From contig CP143429.1 in NCBI GenBank assembly GCA_039636775.1, positions 496,001 to 560,000 on the forward strand: a DNA stretch of 64,000 nt, read 5' to 3'. The DNA is from Micrococcaceae bacterium Sec5.8 (GTDB taxonomy: Bacteria > Actinomycetota > Actinomycetes > Actinomycetales > Micrococcaceae). The notes beneath the pieces were generated by a model. The model did not search any database. It saw nothing but the letters and a program-made list of their open reading frames with translations, and was not told the DNA's origin. Position numbers and translations under genes: made by a program. This document shows, in pieces, positions 15,932 through 24,697 of the stretch (position 1 is its first letter; each line of letters opens with the position of its first letter).

Positions 15932-17932
15932 GTGGGCATATCGCAGAGCATCCGGACGGCAGTGATTGGCGCCGGTCCCCGGGGAACCAGCGTCCTGGAA
16001 CGGCTGCTGGCCAACTGGTCGCCCTCCGGTCCGGGAAGCACCCTGCACATTGACGTCATCGATCCCTACCCGGCCGGTCCGGGGCACGTGTGGCAGCCAG
16101 GGCAGTCCCGGCTCTATATAATGAACACGCAGTCCTTCTACCCCACCGTTATCCCGGAGGACCCGGACCTCGCACCGCCGCTGGCCGGCTCCACCTTCGA
16201 CCGCTGGCGCGAGCGTCAGCGCGAGCAGCCCCTGCCCTCGCTCACCGCGGAGGAGCGCGCCGAACTGTCCGGGCTTGGACCCGCGGACTTTCCCAGCCGG
16301 GCCCTGTATGGCCGCTACCTGCGCTGCACCCTTGAGGAGCTGCTGTCCCGCCTGCCCGCCGGGGCCACCGTGGATTTCCACGCAGTGGAGGCCGTGTCCG
16401 TCCGCCACGCCGGCGCCCCCGCCCCGGGGGAAGCGGACGAGCCCCGAGTGCGGTTCGACGTCGGACTTGCCGACGGCGCCGTGCTCACCGTTGATTCCGT
16501 GGTGCTCGCGCTGGGCCACCTGGCATCCCGGCTCAACCCCGAACAGCGCGAACTGGCGGCGGCGGCGGCGGACTTGGGGCTGCTGTACCTGCCGCCGGCC
16601 GTTCCTACCGACGTCGACTGGTCGCTGGTGCCGGCCGTCAAGCCGGTGCTGGTGCGCGGGATGGGTTTGAACTTCTTCGACGCCATGGGCCAGTTGACCG
16701 AGGGCCGCGGCGGGCAGTTCGTGCCCGACGAGGACGGCGGCCTACGCTATCTGCCTTCCGGCCGTGAACCGCTGATCTTTGCAGCGTCACGGCGTGGCAC
16801 ACCGTACCGCGCGAAAGCAACCCTCACCGGCTACTACCCCGACGCAGTGGTCCTGAAGTACTGCACCGAAAGTGCTCTGGCAAAATTTGGGAAAGCCGGT
16901 ATCCGGCCGGGCTTCGACCACGATCTTTGGCCCCTCCTGCACCGCGATGCCCTCTGGGCTTACTACTCGACGCTGGCGCGCTCGCAACCCGGCGCGATCC
17001 TGACGGATCCGCGGGAATTCCTGAAAGCGCTGGAGGAGGCCCTGCACCCGCACGCGCATTCCGCCGTGAAGTGGGAGGACCAGGTGGAGTCCGTCCTGGC
17101 GGTCCACCTCCGCCCCTCCCACCGGCTCAATCTCCTGGGTTTGGCAGCGCCGCTGGCCGGCCGGTCCTTTAGCTCCCGCGCGGAACTCGACCACGCCGTC
17201 GTCGACTACCTGCTCGACGATGCCCGGCGGTCCGCCCAGGGCGAAGATGACCCGGTGAAGATGGCCATCGGGGCGCTGCACCACGGCAGGGCGGTGCTGA
17301 AGACCGTCGTCGCGGACGGGGGCATTACCGACGCATCCTGGGTCGCCGGGCTCCGGGGCTGGTTCGAAGCATTCGTGGAAGGCCTGGCCAGCGGGCCGCC
17401 GGCACTGCGGGCCCAACAGCTCGCGGCGCTGGTCAGCGCCGGCGTCGTCCGGTTCGTCGGGCCGGACCCGAAGTTCGGCGTGGACCGCAGCGCCGGGACG
17501 TTCACGGCCGTCTCACCCTGGGTGGGCAACAGCGTGGACGGCGGCGGGGACGTGGTGGCTGCCGGGGCCATGGTTGAGGCGCTGGCGCCCGCGAACCGGG
17601 TTGCGGTCAACGAATCAGCCCTGCTGGAACAGCTGATCGCCGAAGGCCTGCTCCGGCCGCGGCTCATGATGACGGCGGAAGGAACGCCCGTTCCGGCGTC
17701 CGGGCTGGATGTGGCATCCCACCCCTACCGGCCCTTGGACGCCACCGGCGCGGTGACCGACGGCCTGTACGTCCTGGGACTGCAGCTCTCCGCCGTGCAG
17801 TGGGGCACCGCGATCGCGGCCGAGGCCCGGCAAAAGAACGGGCCGGTGTACCGCAGCGGCCAGCGGACCCTGCGGGACGCCGACGAGATCGCCCGGGCCG
17901 TCCTGGGGTGCGAAGGCCTCGCCAACAACTGA
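15932..17932 (+). CDS. FAD/NAD(P)-binding protein (NAD_binding_9 type)
   Basis: 666 residues from GTG 15932, selected because the dinucleotide-binding motif RTAVIGAGPRGTSVLERL follows at residue 7. The next conserved block, MNTQSFYPT, and FPSRALYGRYLRCTLEE are typical of the large FAD-NAD(P)-binding proteins of actinobacteria, whose substrates are mostly unknown. A late glycine-rich FAD contact reads LYVLGLQLSAVQWGTAI. The stop codon lies inside the first copy of a 53-bp tandem duplication, so the C-terminus GLANN is encoded twice but translated once. It is a single gene, convergent with the large nuclease. Confidence 0.8.
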   Translation: MGISQSIRTAVIGAGPRGTSVLERLLANWSPSGPGSTLHIDVIDPYPAGPGHVWQPGQSRLYIMNTQSFYPTVIPEDPDLAPPLAGSTFDRWRERQREQPLPSLTAEERAELSGLGPADFPSRALYGRYLRCTLEELLSRLPAGATVDFHAVEAVSVRHAGAPAPGEADEPRVRFDVGLADGAVLTVDSVVLALGHLASRLNPEQRELAAAAADLGLLYLPPAVPTDVDWSLVPAVKPVLVRGMGLNFFDAMGQLTEGRGGQFVPDEDGGLRYLPSGREPLIFAASRRGTPYRAKATLTGYYPDAVVLKYCTESALAKFGKAGIRPGFDHDLWPLLHRDALWAYYSTLARSQPGAILTDPREFLKALEEALHPHAHSAVKWEDQVESVLAVHLRPSHRLNLLGLAAPLAGRSFSSRAELDHAVVDYLLDDARRSAQGEDDPVKMAIGALHHGRAVLKTVVADGGITDASWVAGLRGWFEAFVEGLASGPPALRAQQLAALVSAGVVRFVGPDPKFGVDRSAGTFTAVSPWVGNSVDGGGDVVAAGAMVEALAPANRVAVNESALLEQLIAEGLLRPRLMMTAEGTPVPASGLDVASHPYRPLDATGAVTDGLYVLGLQLSAVQWGTAIAAEARQKNGPVYRSGQRTLRDADEIARAVLGCEGLANN

Positions 17933-17998
17933 GCATGCCCTCCGTCCGGGCCGTCCTGGGGTGCGAAGGCCTCGCCAACAACTGAGCATGCCCTCCGT
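17893..17998. repeat. 53-bp tandem duplication at a gene's 3' end
   Basis: Two identical 53-bp units, 17893-17945 and 17946-17998. The first holds the last codons and stop of the FAD/NAD(P)-binding gene; the second repeats them outside the gene. The first bases of a third unit (17999-18006) follow before the sequence diverges. Confidence 0.95.
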
Positions 17999-18063
17999 CC
18001 GGGCCGGGCAACGGACATATTGGCTATATGTCCACTGCTGCGGCCCGGGGGAGGGCATGCTCA
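17983..18063. terminator. Bidirectional terminator between convergent genes
   Basis: TGAGCATGCCCTCC (17983-17996) pairs perfectly with GGAGGGCATGCTCA (18050-18063). Inside are CCGGGCC/GGCCCGG and a GGACATA/TATGTCC hairpin. The left arm lies in the second copy of the 53-bp duplication; the first copy carries the same arm. Confidence 0.7.
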
Positions 18064-18082
18064 TTGGGTCAGGGCCGGGAAA

Positions 18083-21000
18083 TTAGCCCTTCAGGCACTT
18101 CTGGTACTGGATCCAAGCGATCGAGTACTTGATCCACCCAACGACGTCGTACCACTTCTTCGGCGGAACCGGTGCGGTGCACTTCGGCGGGACAGGGGCG
18201 CTGGCTGCGACCTTTACGGCTGTCTTGATGACGGTGCCGGATTCGACGGCGGTGAGCACCAGGGTGCCCGTACCGGCAGCGGCGCCGGCGGGAACCGGAA
18301 CGCTCACCGTGGCGGCGCCGGCGGAAACCGGCACCGTGCCCAGTGCTGTGACGGTGCCGTTGGCGGCCGTGAACTCGGCGCGCAGTGCGGTGTTCACGGG
18401 GCTGCCAAGGGAAGTGAGGTCCAGTTTGGAGACGGCCAGGGTGATGGCCTCCCCGGGCTTGACCTCGGCGGCGGTGGAGTTCACCACAGCGACGGAGCGG
18501 CGGGCGAAGTCCGGGGCGACCGGGCTGTTCGCCTGCAGGTACTTGATCCAGGCGTCGCGGTCCACGAGTCCGGAGTCCTTCGTGCCGGTTCCGGAGGTGA
18601 AGATGCGGAAGTTGTCGCCGCCTGTGGCCAGGAAGCTGAACGTTCCGATCCGGTAGGACTTTGCCGGGTCGATCAGTGCGCCGTTGACCCGGATCGAGGT
18701 GATCCGGTCACCGGCGGCGCGGGCAGCGTCGTAGGTGTAGTTGACGTTCTTGGACAGGCCGAGCTGCTGGTAGGCGCGGCTGGGAACCGTGCCGTCCGGG
18801 TTGGTCTGCCATTGCTGTTCCAGGAGCGTCTTGAACTGCCCGCCGGTCAGCGAGGTGGTCCACAGGTTGTTCACGAACGGCAGGACCGCGTTGGCCTCGG
18901 CGTAGGTGATGGTGCCGTCCGGCGCGTAGTAGAGCTCGTTGCGCAGGCCGCCCGGGTTGACGACGCCTATCTCGGCGCCGCCCAGTTCCGTCGCCTTGAG
19001 CGAGTCGACCAGGGAGTCGGCGACGAGGTTGCCCAGAGTGGACTCGCTGCCGCGGTCATCGCGTGTTGCCGGGGTGGTGGCGGTGGCAGTGGTAAAAGCG
19101 GTGGTGATATCCGCGCTCACCTTGCCAACCGGCTGGTTACCGACGACCGCCGCGTCGGCCAGGGCCTTGTCAACAATGGTCTTGACGGCTGCGACCCGGG
19201 GATACGTGGCCACGAGGTCGGTGGCCGGCTGGTCCGCGGTGGTGGTGCGCTTGACGTTGCCGGCCTTGTAGCCGGTCACCGACATGCTCTTCGTGTCGAT
19301 GGTCAGCTGGATCTGGCCGATGAACTCGCCGTAGTTGCCGGTCTGGACGATCGGGCGGGTCTTGCCCTCAACTCCGGGGACCGGTGCGTCCCAGGAGTAC
19401 TGCTTGTGGGTGTGGCCGTTGAAGATTGCCGCAACGTCCGGGGTGACCTCGGTGACCAGCTTGGCGAAGGGGCCGCCGGCGGCGACTTCCTGTGCCAGGG
19501 TGGAGCCCTCGGGCGTGCCGGAGCCGGCGCCGTCGTGGTTTTCCACGATGATCACGTCGGCCAGTTTGTCCGCCTTGATCGTCGCGGCGACGCGGTTGAT
19601 GGCCGCGACAGGGTCACCGAACTCAAGGTCGGCGATGCCGGCGGGGGTGACCAGTGAGGGCACTTCCTGCGTGACAGTTCCGATCACGGCGACCTTGATG
19701 CCGTTCAGCTCGAGCACCGTGTATTCCGGCAGAACCGGCTCGGTGGTGCCCTTCTTGTAAACGTTGGCGCCCAGGTACGGGAACGTGGCGTTGGTTCCGC
19801 CCGCGATGACGCGGTCGCGCAGATCAGCCCAGCCGCCGTCGAACTCGTGGTTGCCCACGGCCGAGGTGCGCAGCTCAAGGGCGTTCAGGACGTCGATGGT
19901 CGGCTGGTCCTTGGCGATCGCGGAGGCGAACAGGGAGGCGCCGATGTTGTCTCCTGCGGAGAGGAACGCCGTGGCGCCGGGAGCGGCAGCCGCCCGCAGC
20001 TTCTCGACGGTTCCCGCGAAGAACACCGTGTTCGAATCAATCCGGCCGTGGAAATCGTTGATGTTGAGGAGGTTCAGCTCCACACTGGCCGGCAGGGCCG
20101 GGGTAACAGGCAGATCCAGCCCCACCACCACCGGATCGTGGTCGCTCGCCCGGAACTGGTCCGGGACGTAGTAGTTGGTGACGTTGCTGTTGTAACGGCT
20201 GTACTCCAGCGCCACGGATTCCACGGAGTTGATGTTCCAGATGTCCGCGCCGGTGGCGATGGCGTTGGCGCCCGGTGAGGCGAGGATGTGGTCGAGTGAG
20301 CCCACCAGGCCGCCGAAGAGGTAGGAGTGCTTGGCGGATCCGTCGGCGTTCTTGGCTTTCTCGTCCTGGTTCACGTATCCGGCGCCCGTGAGGACGTTGA
20401 TCGGGTCTTCCTTGGCGTAGGAGTTGAAGTCGCCAATCAGGAAGACCTTGTCGGTGCCCTTGGATTTCTGCAGTTCATCGGAGAACGCCAGCAGGGACTG
20501 GGCCTGGGCGGTGCGGGCGAGGTTTGAGGCGCCCTGTCCCTTGTCCGTGTCGGCGGGGGTCGCGGCTGAGCCCTTGGACTTGAAGTGGTTGGCGATCGCG
20601 ATGAACTTTTTGTCCTCGCTTGCGCCGACCGGCTTGAAGACCTGGGCCAGCGGCTTGCGGGCGCTGGCGAAGGCGGCAGTGTCGTTGTGGATGATGGATT
20701 CGCCCACCGGCTCTGCTGCTGCTTTTTTGAAGATGAAAGCGGTGCGGATCATGTCTTCATCAGACAGCGGGGGTGCGTTGGCGGGGGTGCGGACGTAATC
20801 CCAGATGCCGGGCGTCGCGATGTTCAGCGAATCCACGAGCTTCGCGAGGGCATCGTCACGGTTCTTGCCGAACTGTGCCGAGTTCTCGACCTCCATCAGG
20901 GTCACGATGTCGGCGCCGGACTTGGTGATGGCGGTGACGATCTTGTCCTGCTGGCGCTTGAAGTTTTCCGCATTGGCGGCCCCGCGGAGGTTGCAGCCGT

Positions 21001-22669
21001 CCTTGACGGTGATGGGGTTGCCTTCACGGTCGGTGTAGAACTTGCAGCTCGCAATCTGGTCCCCCGTAGTGGGGAAGTAGTTCAGCACATTGAAGGATGC
21101 GAGCTTGAGGTTGCCGCCCACGGCCGCCGGGGCGTCCGTGCGGGTGGTGGCACCGAAACTGATTGGCTGGACCGTGTCCGCGTTGGCGGGGGTCAGCTGG
21201 GTCAGCGGCTGGAACTTCCAGGAGTTGTTCGTGTAGCTGAGCACCACATTGGTCTTGAAGCTCACCGGTGATCCGACGCGGACGGGTTCCGCGGGCGTCA
21301 GATACGGCAGCGGCAGGGCCTTGGTGGTGGCGTCCTTGAGGAAGTTGGTGGTGGCGCCGTCGTCGAGCTTGATGCCGCGGGCGGCGTTGGCGGCGACGGT
21401 GGCGGTGTACCCGGCTGAACCAAAGGGCGCGACGGCGGTGGGCTGCTCCAGCGGGGTGGTTCCGCCGGCCAGGCCGATTTCGCCGTACTGGTTCAGGGAG
21501 AAGTTGTCCGCAACCGTGACGGGCCCCTGCGGGGTAAGCAGCATGCCTTCGAGGGATTCCCGGAAGGCTTCCTCAGCCGGGAGCGCAAAGCCGGTGGCCT
21601 TGACTTCCGGCGCGGCCTCGGTGAGCTTTTTCAGATCTGCCGCGGCGGCAACGGTCACCTGGGTCATGCCGAAATATTCGCTGACCGCGCCTGTTACCTC
21701 GACGTAGTCGCCGATCTGGACGGATCCGGCCGTTGCGGACGAGAAGACGAAGACGGCGTCCGACGCCGAGTGGCTGGCCGGGGTCAGGTCGCCGCCGGTG
21801 CCGGGGGTCTGGATGTAGTAGCCGGCGAACCCTCCGGTGGGGAATGCCGCGGTGACCTTGCCTCGCGTGGTGACGGAGCTCCCGACGAGGGGACTGGCAG
21901 CGCCGTTGCCCTGGATCTCGGCGATGGTCTTGACCGTCGGGGGAGTGGCGGGGCCGGGATCGACGGGCGGATCAACCGGCGGATCGACAGGGGCGGCCAC
22001 GCCGTTGGCGGCCTTGGGGGTGATGGTCGTGTTCAGGGCGAAATCTGCGGAGTTGTTGTTGCTGTCCACGCCGTTGCTGCGGTTCAGGCTCTTGACGTCG
22101 GAGTTGCCCGACGGCGCCGCTGCGGCCTGCGTTTCAAAGGTGTTGGACGTTCCATAGCCGAGCAGATCAGCGACATTGGCCGGTTCGATCACTGAGCCGG
22201 TGCCCAGGGGGTTCAACGCCGCCGTTTGTGTGGCGAGGACGATCGTCCCGGTGGTTCCGCTCGGGTTGAAGCCGGTGGCCGTGAGATCGGCCGCCGGCAG
22301 GTCAGCGGCCGTCGATGCGCTGGCGTTGGTTCCGCCCTTAATCAGGAAGTAGCCCTTGGCCGGGATGCTGCCGCTCAGTGGAACGGGGCCGCTCGGTGCC
22401 GTGCTGCCGGTTCCGGGGCGGTACTGCAGGGACCAGCCGTCCAGGGCGACCGGTGCATCCGAGGTGTTGTACAGCTCAATGAACTTGTTCTTGTAGGCTG
22501 CTCCGGCGCTGCCGCCGCTGAGGTATGCCTCGTTGATAATGACTGGCGAGGTGCCGGCCGCTGCCGGGGAGACCTCCGCGGCGAACGCCGGCACAGCGGC
22601 CAGCGGTGCTGCGATGAGCCCCGCTGACAGCGCTGTGCCCAGCGCGGTTTTCCAAGGTAAGTGTTTCAT
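18083..22669 (-). CDS. Secreted ExeM/NucH-type nuclease fused to 5'-nucleotidase
   Basis: A 1528-residue secreted enzyme with four parts in order: a signal peptide (about 1-30, ending AAVPAFAAE); a lamin-tail domain at about 35-160 (SPVIINEAYLSGG; KFIELYNTSDAPV); an OB-fold stretch, then an endonuclease/exonuclease/phosphatase domain from about residue 520 (LKLASFNVLNYF; HFKSKG; LIGDFNSY; SDHDPVV); and a metallophosphatase/5'-nucleotidase from about residue 865 (LNINDFHGRID; AVGNHEFDGG; IFNGHTHKQY). A Lys-rich tail with Trp follows. It could degrade extracellular DNA and strip the phosphate. A cell-wall anchor is not obvious. No clear PHO box precedes it. Confidence 0.9.
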   Translation of the reverse strand: MKHLPWKTALGTALSAGLIAAPLAAVPAFAAEVSPAAAGTSPVIINEAYLSGGSAGAAYKNKFIELYNTSDAPVALDGWSLQYRPGTGSTAPSGPVPLSGSIPAKGYFLIKGGTNASASTAADLPAADLTATGFNPSGTTGTIVLATQTAALNPLGTGSVIEPANVADLLGYGTSNTFETQAAAAPSGNSDVKSLNRSNGVDSNNNSADFALNTTITPKAANGVAAPVDPPVDPPVDPGPATPPTVKTIAEIQGNGAASPLVGSSVTTRGKVTAAFPTGGFAGYYIQTPGTGGDLTPASHSASDAVFVFSSATAGSVQIGDYVEVTGAVSEYFGMTQVTVAAAADLKKLTEAAPEVKATGFALPAEEAFRESLEGMLLTPQGPVTVADNFSLNQYGEIGLAGGTTPLEQPTAVAPFGSAGYTATVAANAARGIKLDDGATTNFLKDATTKALPLPYLTPAEPVRVGSPVSFKTNVVLSYTNNSWKFQPLTQLTPANADTVQPISFGATTRTDAPAAVGGNLKLASFNVLNYFPTTGDQIASCKFYTDREGNPITVKDGCNLRGAANAENFKRQQDKIVTAITKSGADIVTLMEVENSAQFGKNRDDALAKLVDSLNIATPGIWDYVRTPANAPPLSDEDMIRTAFIFKKAAAEPVGESIIHNDTAAFASARKPLAQVFKPVGASEDKKFIAIANHFKSKGSAATPADTDKGQGASNLARTAQAQSLLAFSDELQKSKGTDKVFLIGDFNSYAKEDPINVLTGAGYVNQDEKAKNADGSAKHSYLFGGLVGSLDHILASPGANAIATGADIWNINSVESVALEYSRYNSNVTNYYVPDQFRASDHDPVVVGLDLPVTPALPASVELNLLNINDFHGRIDSNTVFFAGTVEKLRAAAAPGATAFLSAGDNIGASLFASAIAKDQPTIDVLNALELRTSAVGNHEFDGGWADLRDRVIAGGTNATFPYLGANVYKKGTTEPVLPEYTVLELNGIKVAVIGTVTQEVPSLVTPAGIADLEFGDPVAAINRVAATIKADKLADVIIVENHDGAGSGTPEGSTLAQEVAAGGPFAKLVTEVTPDVAAIFNGHTHKQYSWDAPVPGVEGKTRPIVQTGNYGEFIGQIQLTIDTKSMSVTGYKAGNVKRTTTADQPATDLVATYPRVAAVKTIVDKALADAAVVGNQPVGKVSADITTAFTTATATTPATRDDRGSESTLGNLVADSLVDSLKATELGGAEIGVVNPGGLRNELYYAPDGTITYAEANAVLPFVNNLWTTSLTGGQFKTLLEQQWQTNPDGTVPSRAYQQLGLSKNVNYTYDAARAAGDRITSIRVNGALIDPAKSYRIGTFSFLATGGDNFRIFTSGTGTKDSGLVDRDAWIKYLQANSPVAPDFARRSVAVVNSTAAEVKPGEAITLAVSKLDLTSLGSPVNTALRAEFTAANGTVTALGTVPVSAGAATVSVPVPAGAAAGTGTLVLTAVESGTVIKTAVKVAASAPVPPKCTAPVPPKKWYDVVGWIKYSIAWIQYQKCLKG

Positions 22670-23060
22670 CCGCTCTAACTCTCATTGGGGCGCCCGGGTA
22701 AGGGCTGGGTGGAGGGTGTCCGGGTGATGCCACGGACCGGTCGGTCCTGCTCCTGGTCAAGCAGTTACCGGCACATCAAAACAGGAGTGAATGAACACGA
22801 TGTGTCTTGCACGTGCATTCGGCGAGACGTCCCCCAGCGGAACGCGTCACAGCCGGAACCGGGGCACCAACGGTGCATCCCGGCAACGGAATGGGTGCAG
22901 CACCGGCTCAAACCGGGTTTACCGTGCCGGGCCCCATGCCCGGCCGGGCACTCCAAAAGAATACCGGCCGGTAGCCCCGGGGGAAGGGCCCGGCCGGTAA
23001 TTTTTTTGCGCATTTTTTCCCAAGGCTGCCGGGGTTCCGGCGGCCTTGAGGGACGGTATA
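22670..23060. other. 391-bp intergenic region with a terminator and no gene
   Basis: This gap lies upstream of the nuclease and downstream of the VOC gene. Apart from the hairpin at 22962-23007 I see no gene, tRNA or clear promoter. AGTGAATGAAC at 22786-22796 (GTTCATTCACT on the minus strand) is a weak, single PHO-like motif. Confidence 0.5.
22962..23007. terminator. Terminator hairpin with plus-strand U-tract
   Basis: TACCGGCCGG (22962-22971) pairs with CCGGCCGGTA (22990-22999). On the plus strand seven T follow at 23001-23007, although no plus-strand gene precedes it. On the minus strand it ends the VOC gene with a weaker ATTCTTTT tail. Confidence 0.75.
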
Positions 23061-23849
23061 TCAGGGGGCTTCCGGTACCGTCTCGGCGATGATTTTGAGC
23101 ATGGCTCCAGTGGGGTCAACAAGGCTAGCAAGCCGCCCGTGCGGCGTATCAGCGGGGGCCTCGATCACCTGGCCACCCATGGCCACAGCCGCTTCGGTGG
23201 CGGCATCTGTGTCTTCCACGGCGAAGTAGACCTGCCAATGGGACGGTACCTCCGCAGGCAGGTAGCCGGCGGCGTCCATGATCCCGGCCTTCGCCGCCTC
23301 CCCGGCTCCCAGCATGGTGTAACGGAACTCAGGAGTGTCGCTCAGAACGGACGTGCCCCACCCGAACACGTCCTGGTAGAACTTCACGGCGGCGGCGTAA
23401 TCCCTGGCGGAAAGTTCGTGCCACGCCGGGGCGCCGGGTTCCGCGGCGAGGCCGTAGCCCTTCATGGCGCCAGGTTGCCACAGCCCGATTGCCGCGCCGG
23501 TGGCGTCGCCGATCATCGCCATGGTGCCTTGGCCGGGCACGTCCATGGGCTCAAGGTAGACCTGTCCGCCGTGCTCGGCGGCGCTCTTGACAGCCGTCCG
23601 GGCGTCATCCGTGCGCAGGTAGGTGGACCATACGTCCGGGAACCCGGCCTGGCCCTCCTGCTTCTGCATAATGCCGGCGATCGGCTGGCCGTTCTTCAGT
23701 GCCGTGATGTATCCGCCATATTTCTCCTGGTCCCCGGTCTCAAACGTCCAGCCAAACAGTGTCCCGTAGAAGGCTTTAGCTCTTTCCGTGTCGGAGGTCA
23801 TCAGGTCGATCCAGCACGGCGCTCCATTGGCGTGCTCAGGGGTTGGCAT
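23061..23849 (-). CDS. VOC (glyoxalase-fold) protein with two tandem domains
   Basis: 262 residues with two vicinal-oxygen-chelate domains. The first, about 8-125, starts PCWIDLMTSDTERAKAFYG; the second, about 140-258, starts PAWHELSARDYAAAVKFYQ. Both carry the aromatic FYxxxFGW signature (FYGTLFGWTF and FYQDVFGWGT). This is the layout of actinobacterial proteins annotated as glyoxalase or hydroxylase, such as the CFP-30B type. The metal site and substrate cannot be fixed from sequence. Cytosolic, single gene, ended by the hairpin at 22962-23007. Confidence 0.88.
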   Translation of the reverse strand: MPTPEHANGAPCWIDLMTSDTERAKAFYGTLFGWTFETGDQEKYGGYITALKNGQPIAGIMQKQEGQAGFPDVWSTYLRTDDARTAVKSAAEHGGQVYLEPMDVPGQGTMAMIGDATGAAIGLWQPGAMKGYGLAAEPGAPAWHELSARDYAAAVKFYQDVFGWGTSVLSDTPEFRYTMLGAGEAAKAGIMDAAGYLPAEVPSHWQVYFAVEDTDAATEAAVAMGGQVIEAPADTPHGRLASLVDPTGAMLKIIAETVPEAP

Positions 23850-24099
23850 TGCGGGCTCCTTCGCTCTGCTGCGGCGGCCCGGCGGCTGACGGTCCGCACG
23901 GAGTGGGTTCTCGAGGAAACACCGGAAGCGTAGGCCGGAGCGGCCGCGGTTTCAAGGGGTCCGGGCCGCCGCACCCGCCGGCGCGTCCTTTTCGCGGCCA
24001 TGAGCGAGCATGTGCGCTACCACTACCCCAGACCGCCCGCCTGACCCTTGGGGCATTCCTGGAATACGCCGCGCGTCAACGGCACTGTGGCTGGTCTTC

Positions 24100-24390
24100 G
24101 CTTGTTGCGGGCCTCTCTGGGGCATGTCCGCGTCGGGGGTGGTTCGCCCCCGGAAACCAGGCTCGGCCTGCTCTTCGAGCGTTCCGGCCTGCCGGCCTTT
24201 AAACCCAACTACGTGCTGTTGGACGAACAAGGCCGTCCACTGTGGATCGATCGGGCGTGCCCGCAATACCGGCTCGCGGTGGAGTACGACGGCGGTCATC
24301 ACCTCACGCCCAGGCAGCAGCTCGCCGACGCTTTGCGAAACGAGCGCACGGCCGGCGCGGGCTGGAGACCGCTGGTCTGCTTTGCCCGCA
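24100..24390 (+). pseudogene. Remnant of a DUF559 (endonuclease-like) protein
   Basis: A conceptual plus-strand translation gives GSPPETRLGLLFERSGLP, LLDEQGRPLWIDRACPQYRL, AVEYDGGHHLTPRQQL and a final GWRPLV. This is the C-terminal PD-(D/E)xK-like domain (ETxLR, EYDGxHH, GWR) of DUF559/AbiEi-type proteins common in Arthrobacter. The N-terminal half that full-length members have is absent. No ribosome site is visible, and the frame runs into the tRNA-Ser terminator and on through the tRNA. I read it as a decayed fragment. The edges are approximate. The flanking sequence from 23850 contains no other gene. Confidence 0.55.
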
Positions 24391-24392
24391 AA

Positions 24393-24433
24393 AATGCCCC
24401 CGGTTCCGCGCTGAGCGCTGGCCCGGGGGCATT
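24393..24433 (-). terminator. Intrinsic terminator of tRNA-Ser(TGA)
   Basis: AATGCCCCCGG (24393-24403) pairs with CCGGGGGCATT (24423-24433), with TTTTT following on the minus strand. Confidence 0.85.
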
Positions 24434-24438
24434 ATTCG

Positions 24439-24526
24439 CGGAAGGTAAGAGATTCGAACTCTTGGTACGGGGTCACCGCACACTGGTTTTCAAGACCAGC
24501 TCCATCGGCCGCTCGGACAACCTTCC
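24439..24526 (-). tRNA. tRNA-Ser (anticodon TGA)
   Basis: An 88-nt class II tRNA. The acceptor is GGAAGGT/ACCTTCC, the anticodon stem CTGGT/ACCAG encloses CTTGAAA (anticodon TGA), it has a long variable arm, and the T-arm contains AGTTCGAATCT. Discriminator G, no CCA. Confidence 0.95.
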
Positions 24527-24697
24527 CTACCGAGTAGTGTTTCATAGGCAGTCGGCAGCGACAAAAACCGCGGCCGCGCCCGCGGACCGGGGTTCCTGCT
24601 TTCGCATACTGTGGAAGGAAGCGTTGCGGATTCCGGGTGCCACAGGCGCCCCCCTGCCGCAGGCTGCAACACGTTCGCTAGAAATCGGGAGTTCTCC

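Noticed and set aside
22786..22796. PHO box upstream of the secreted nuclease
   Set aside because: Only one weak GTTCATTCACT copy is present, without the 11-bp repeated partner, so it is not reported as a site.
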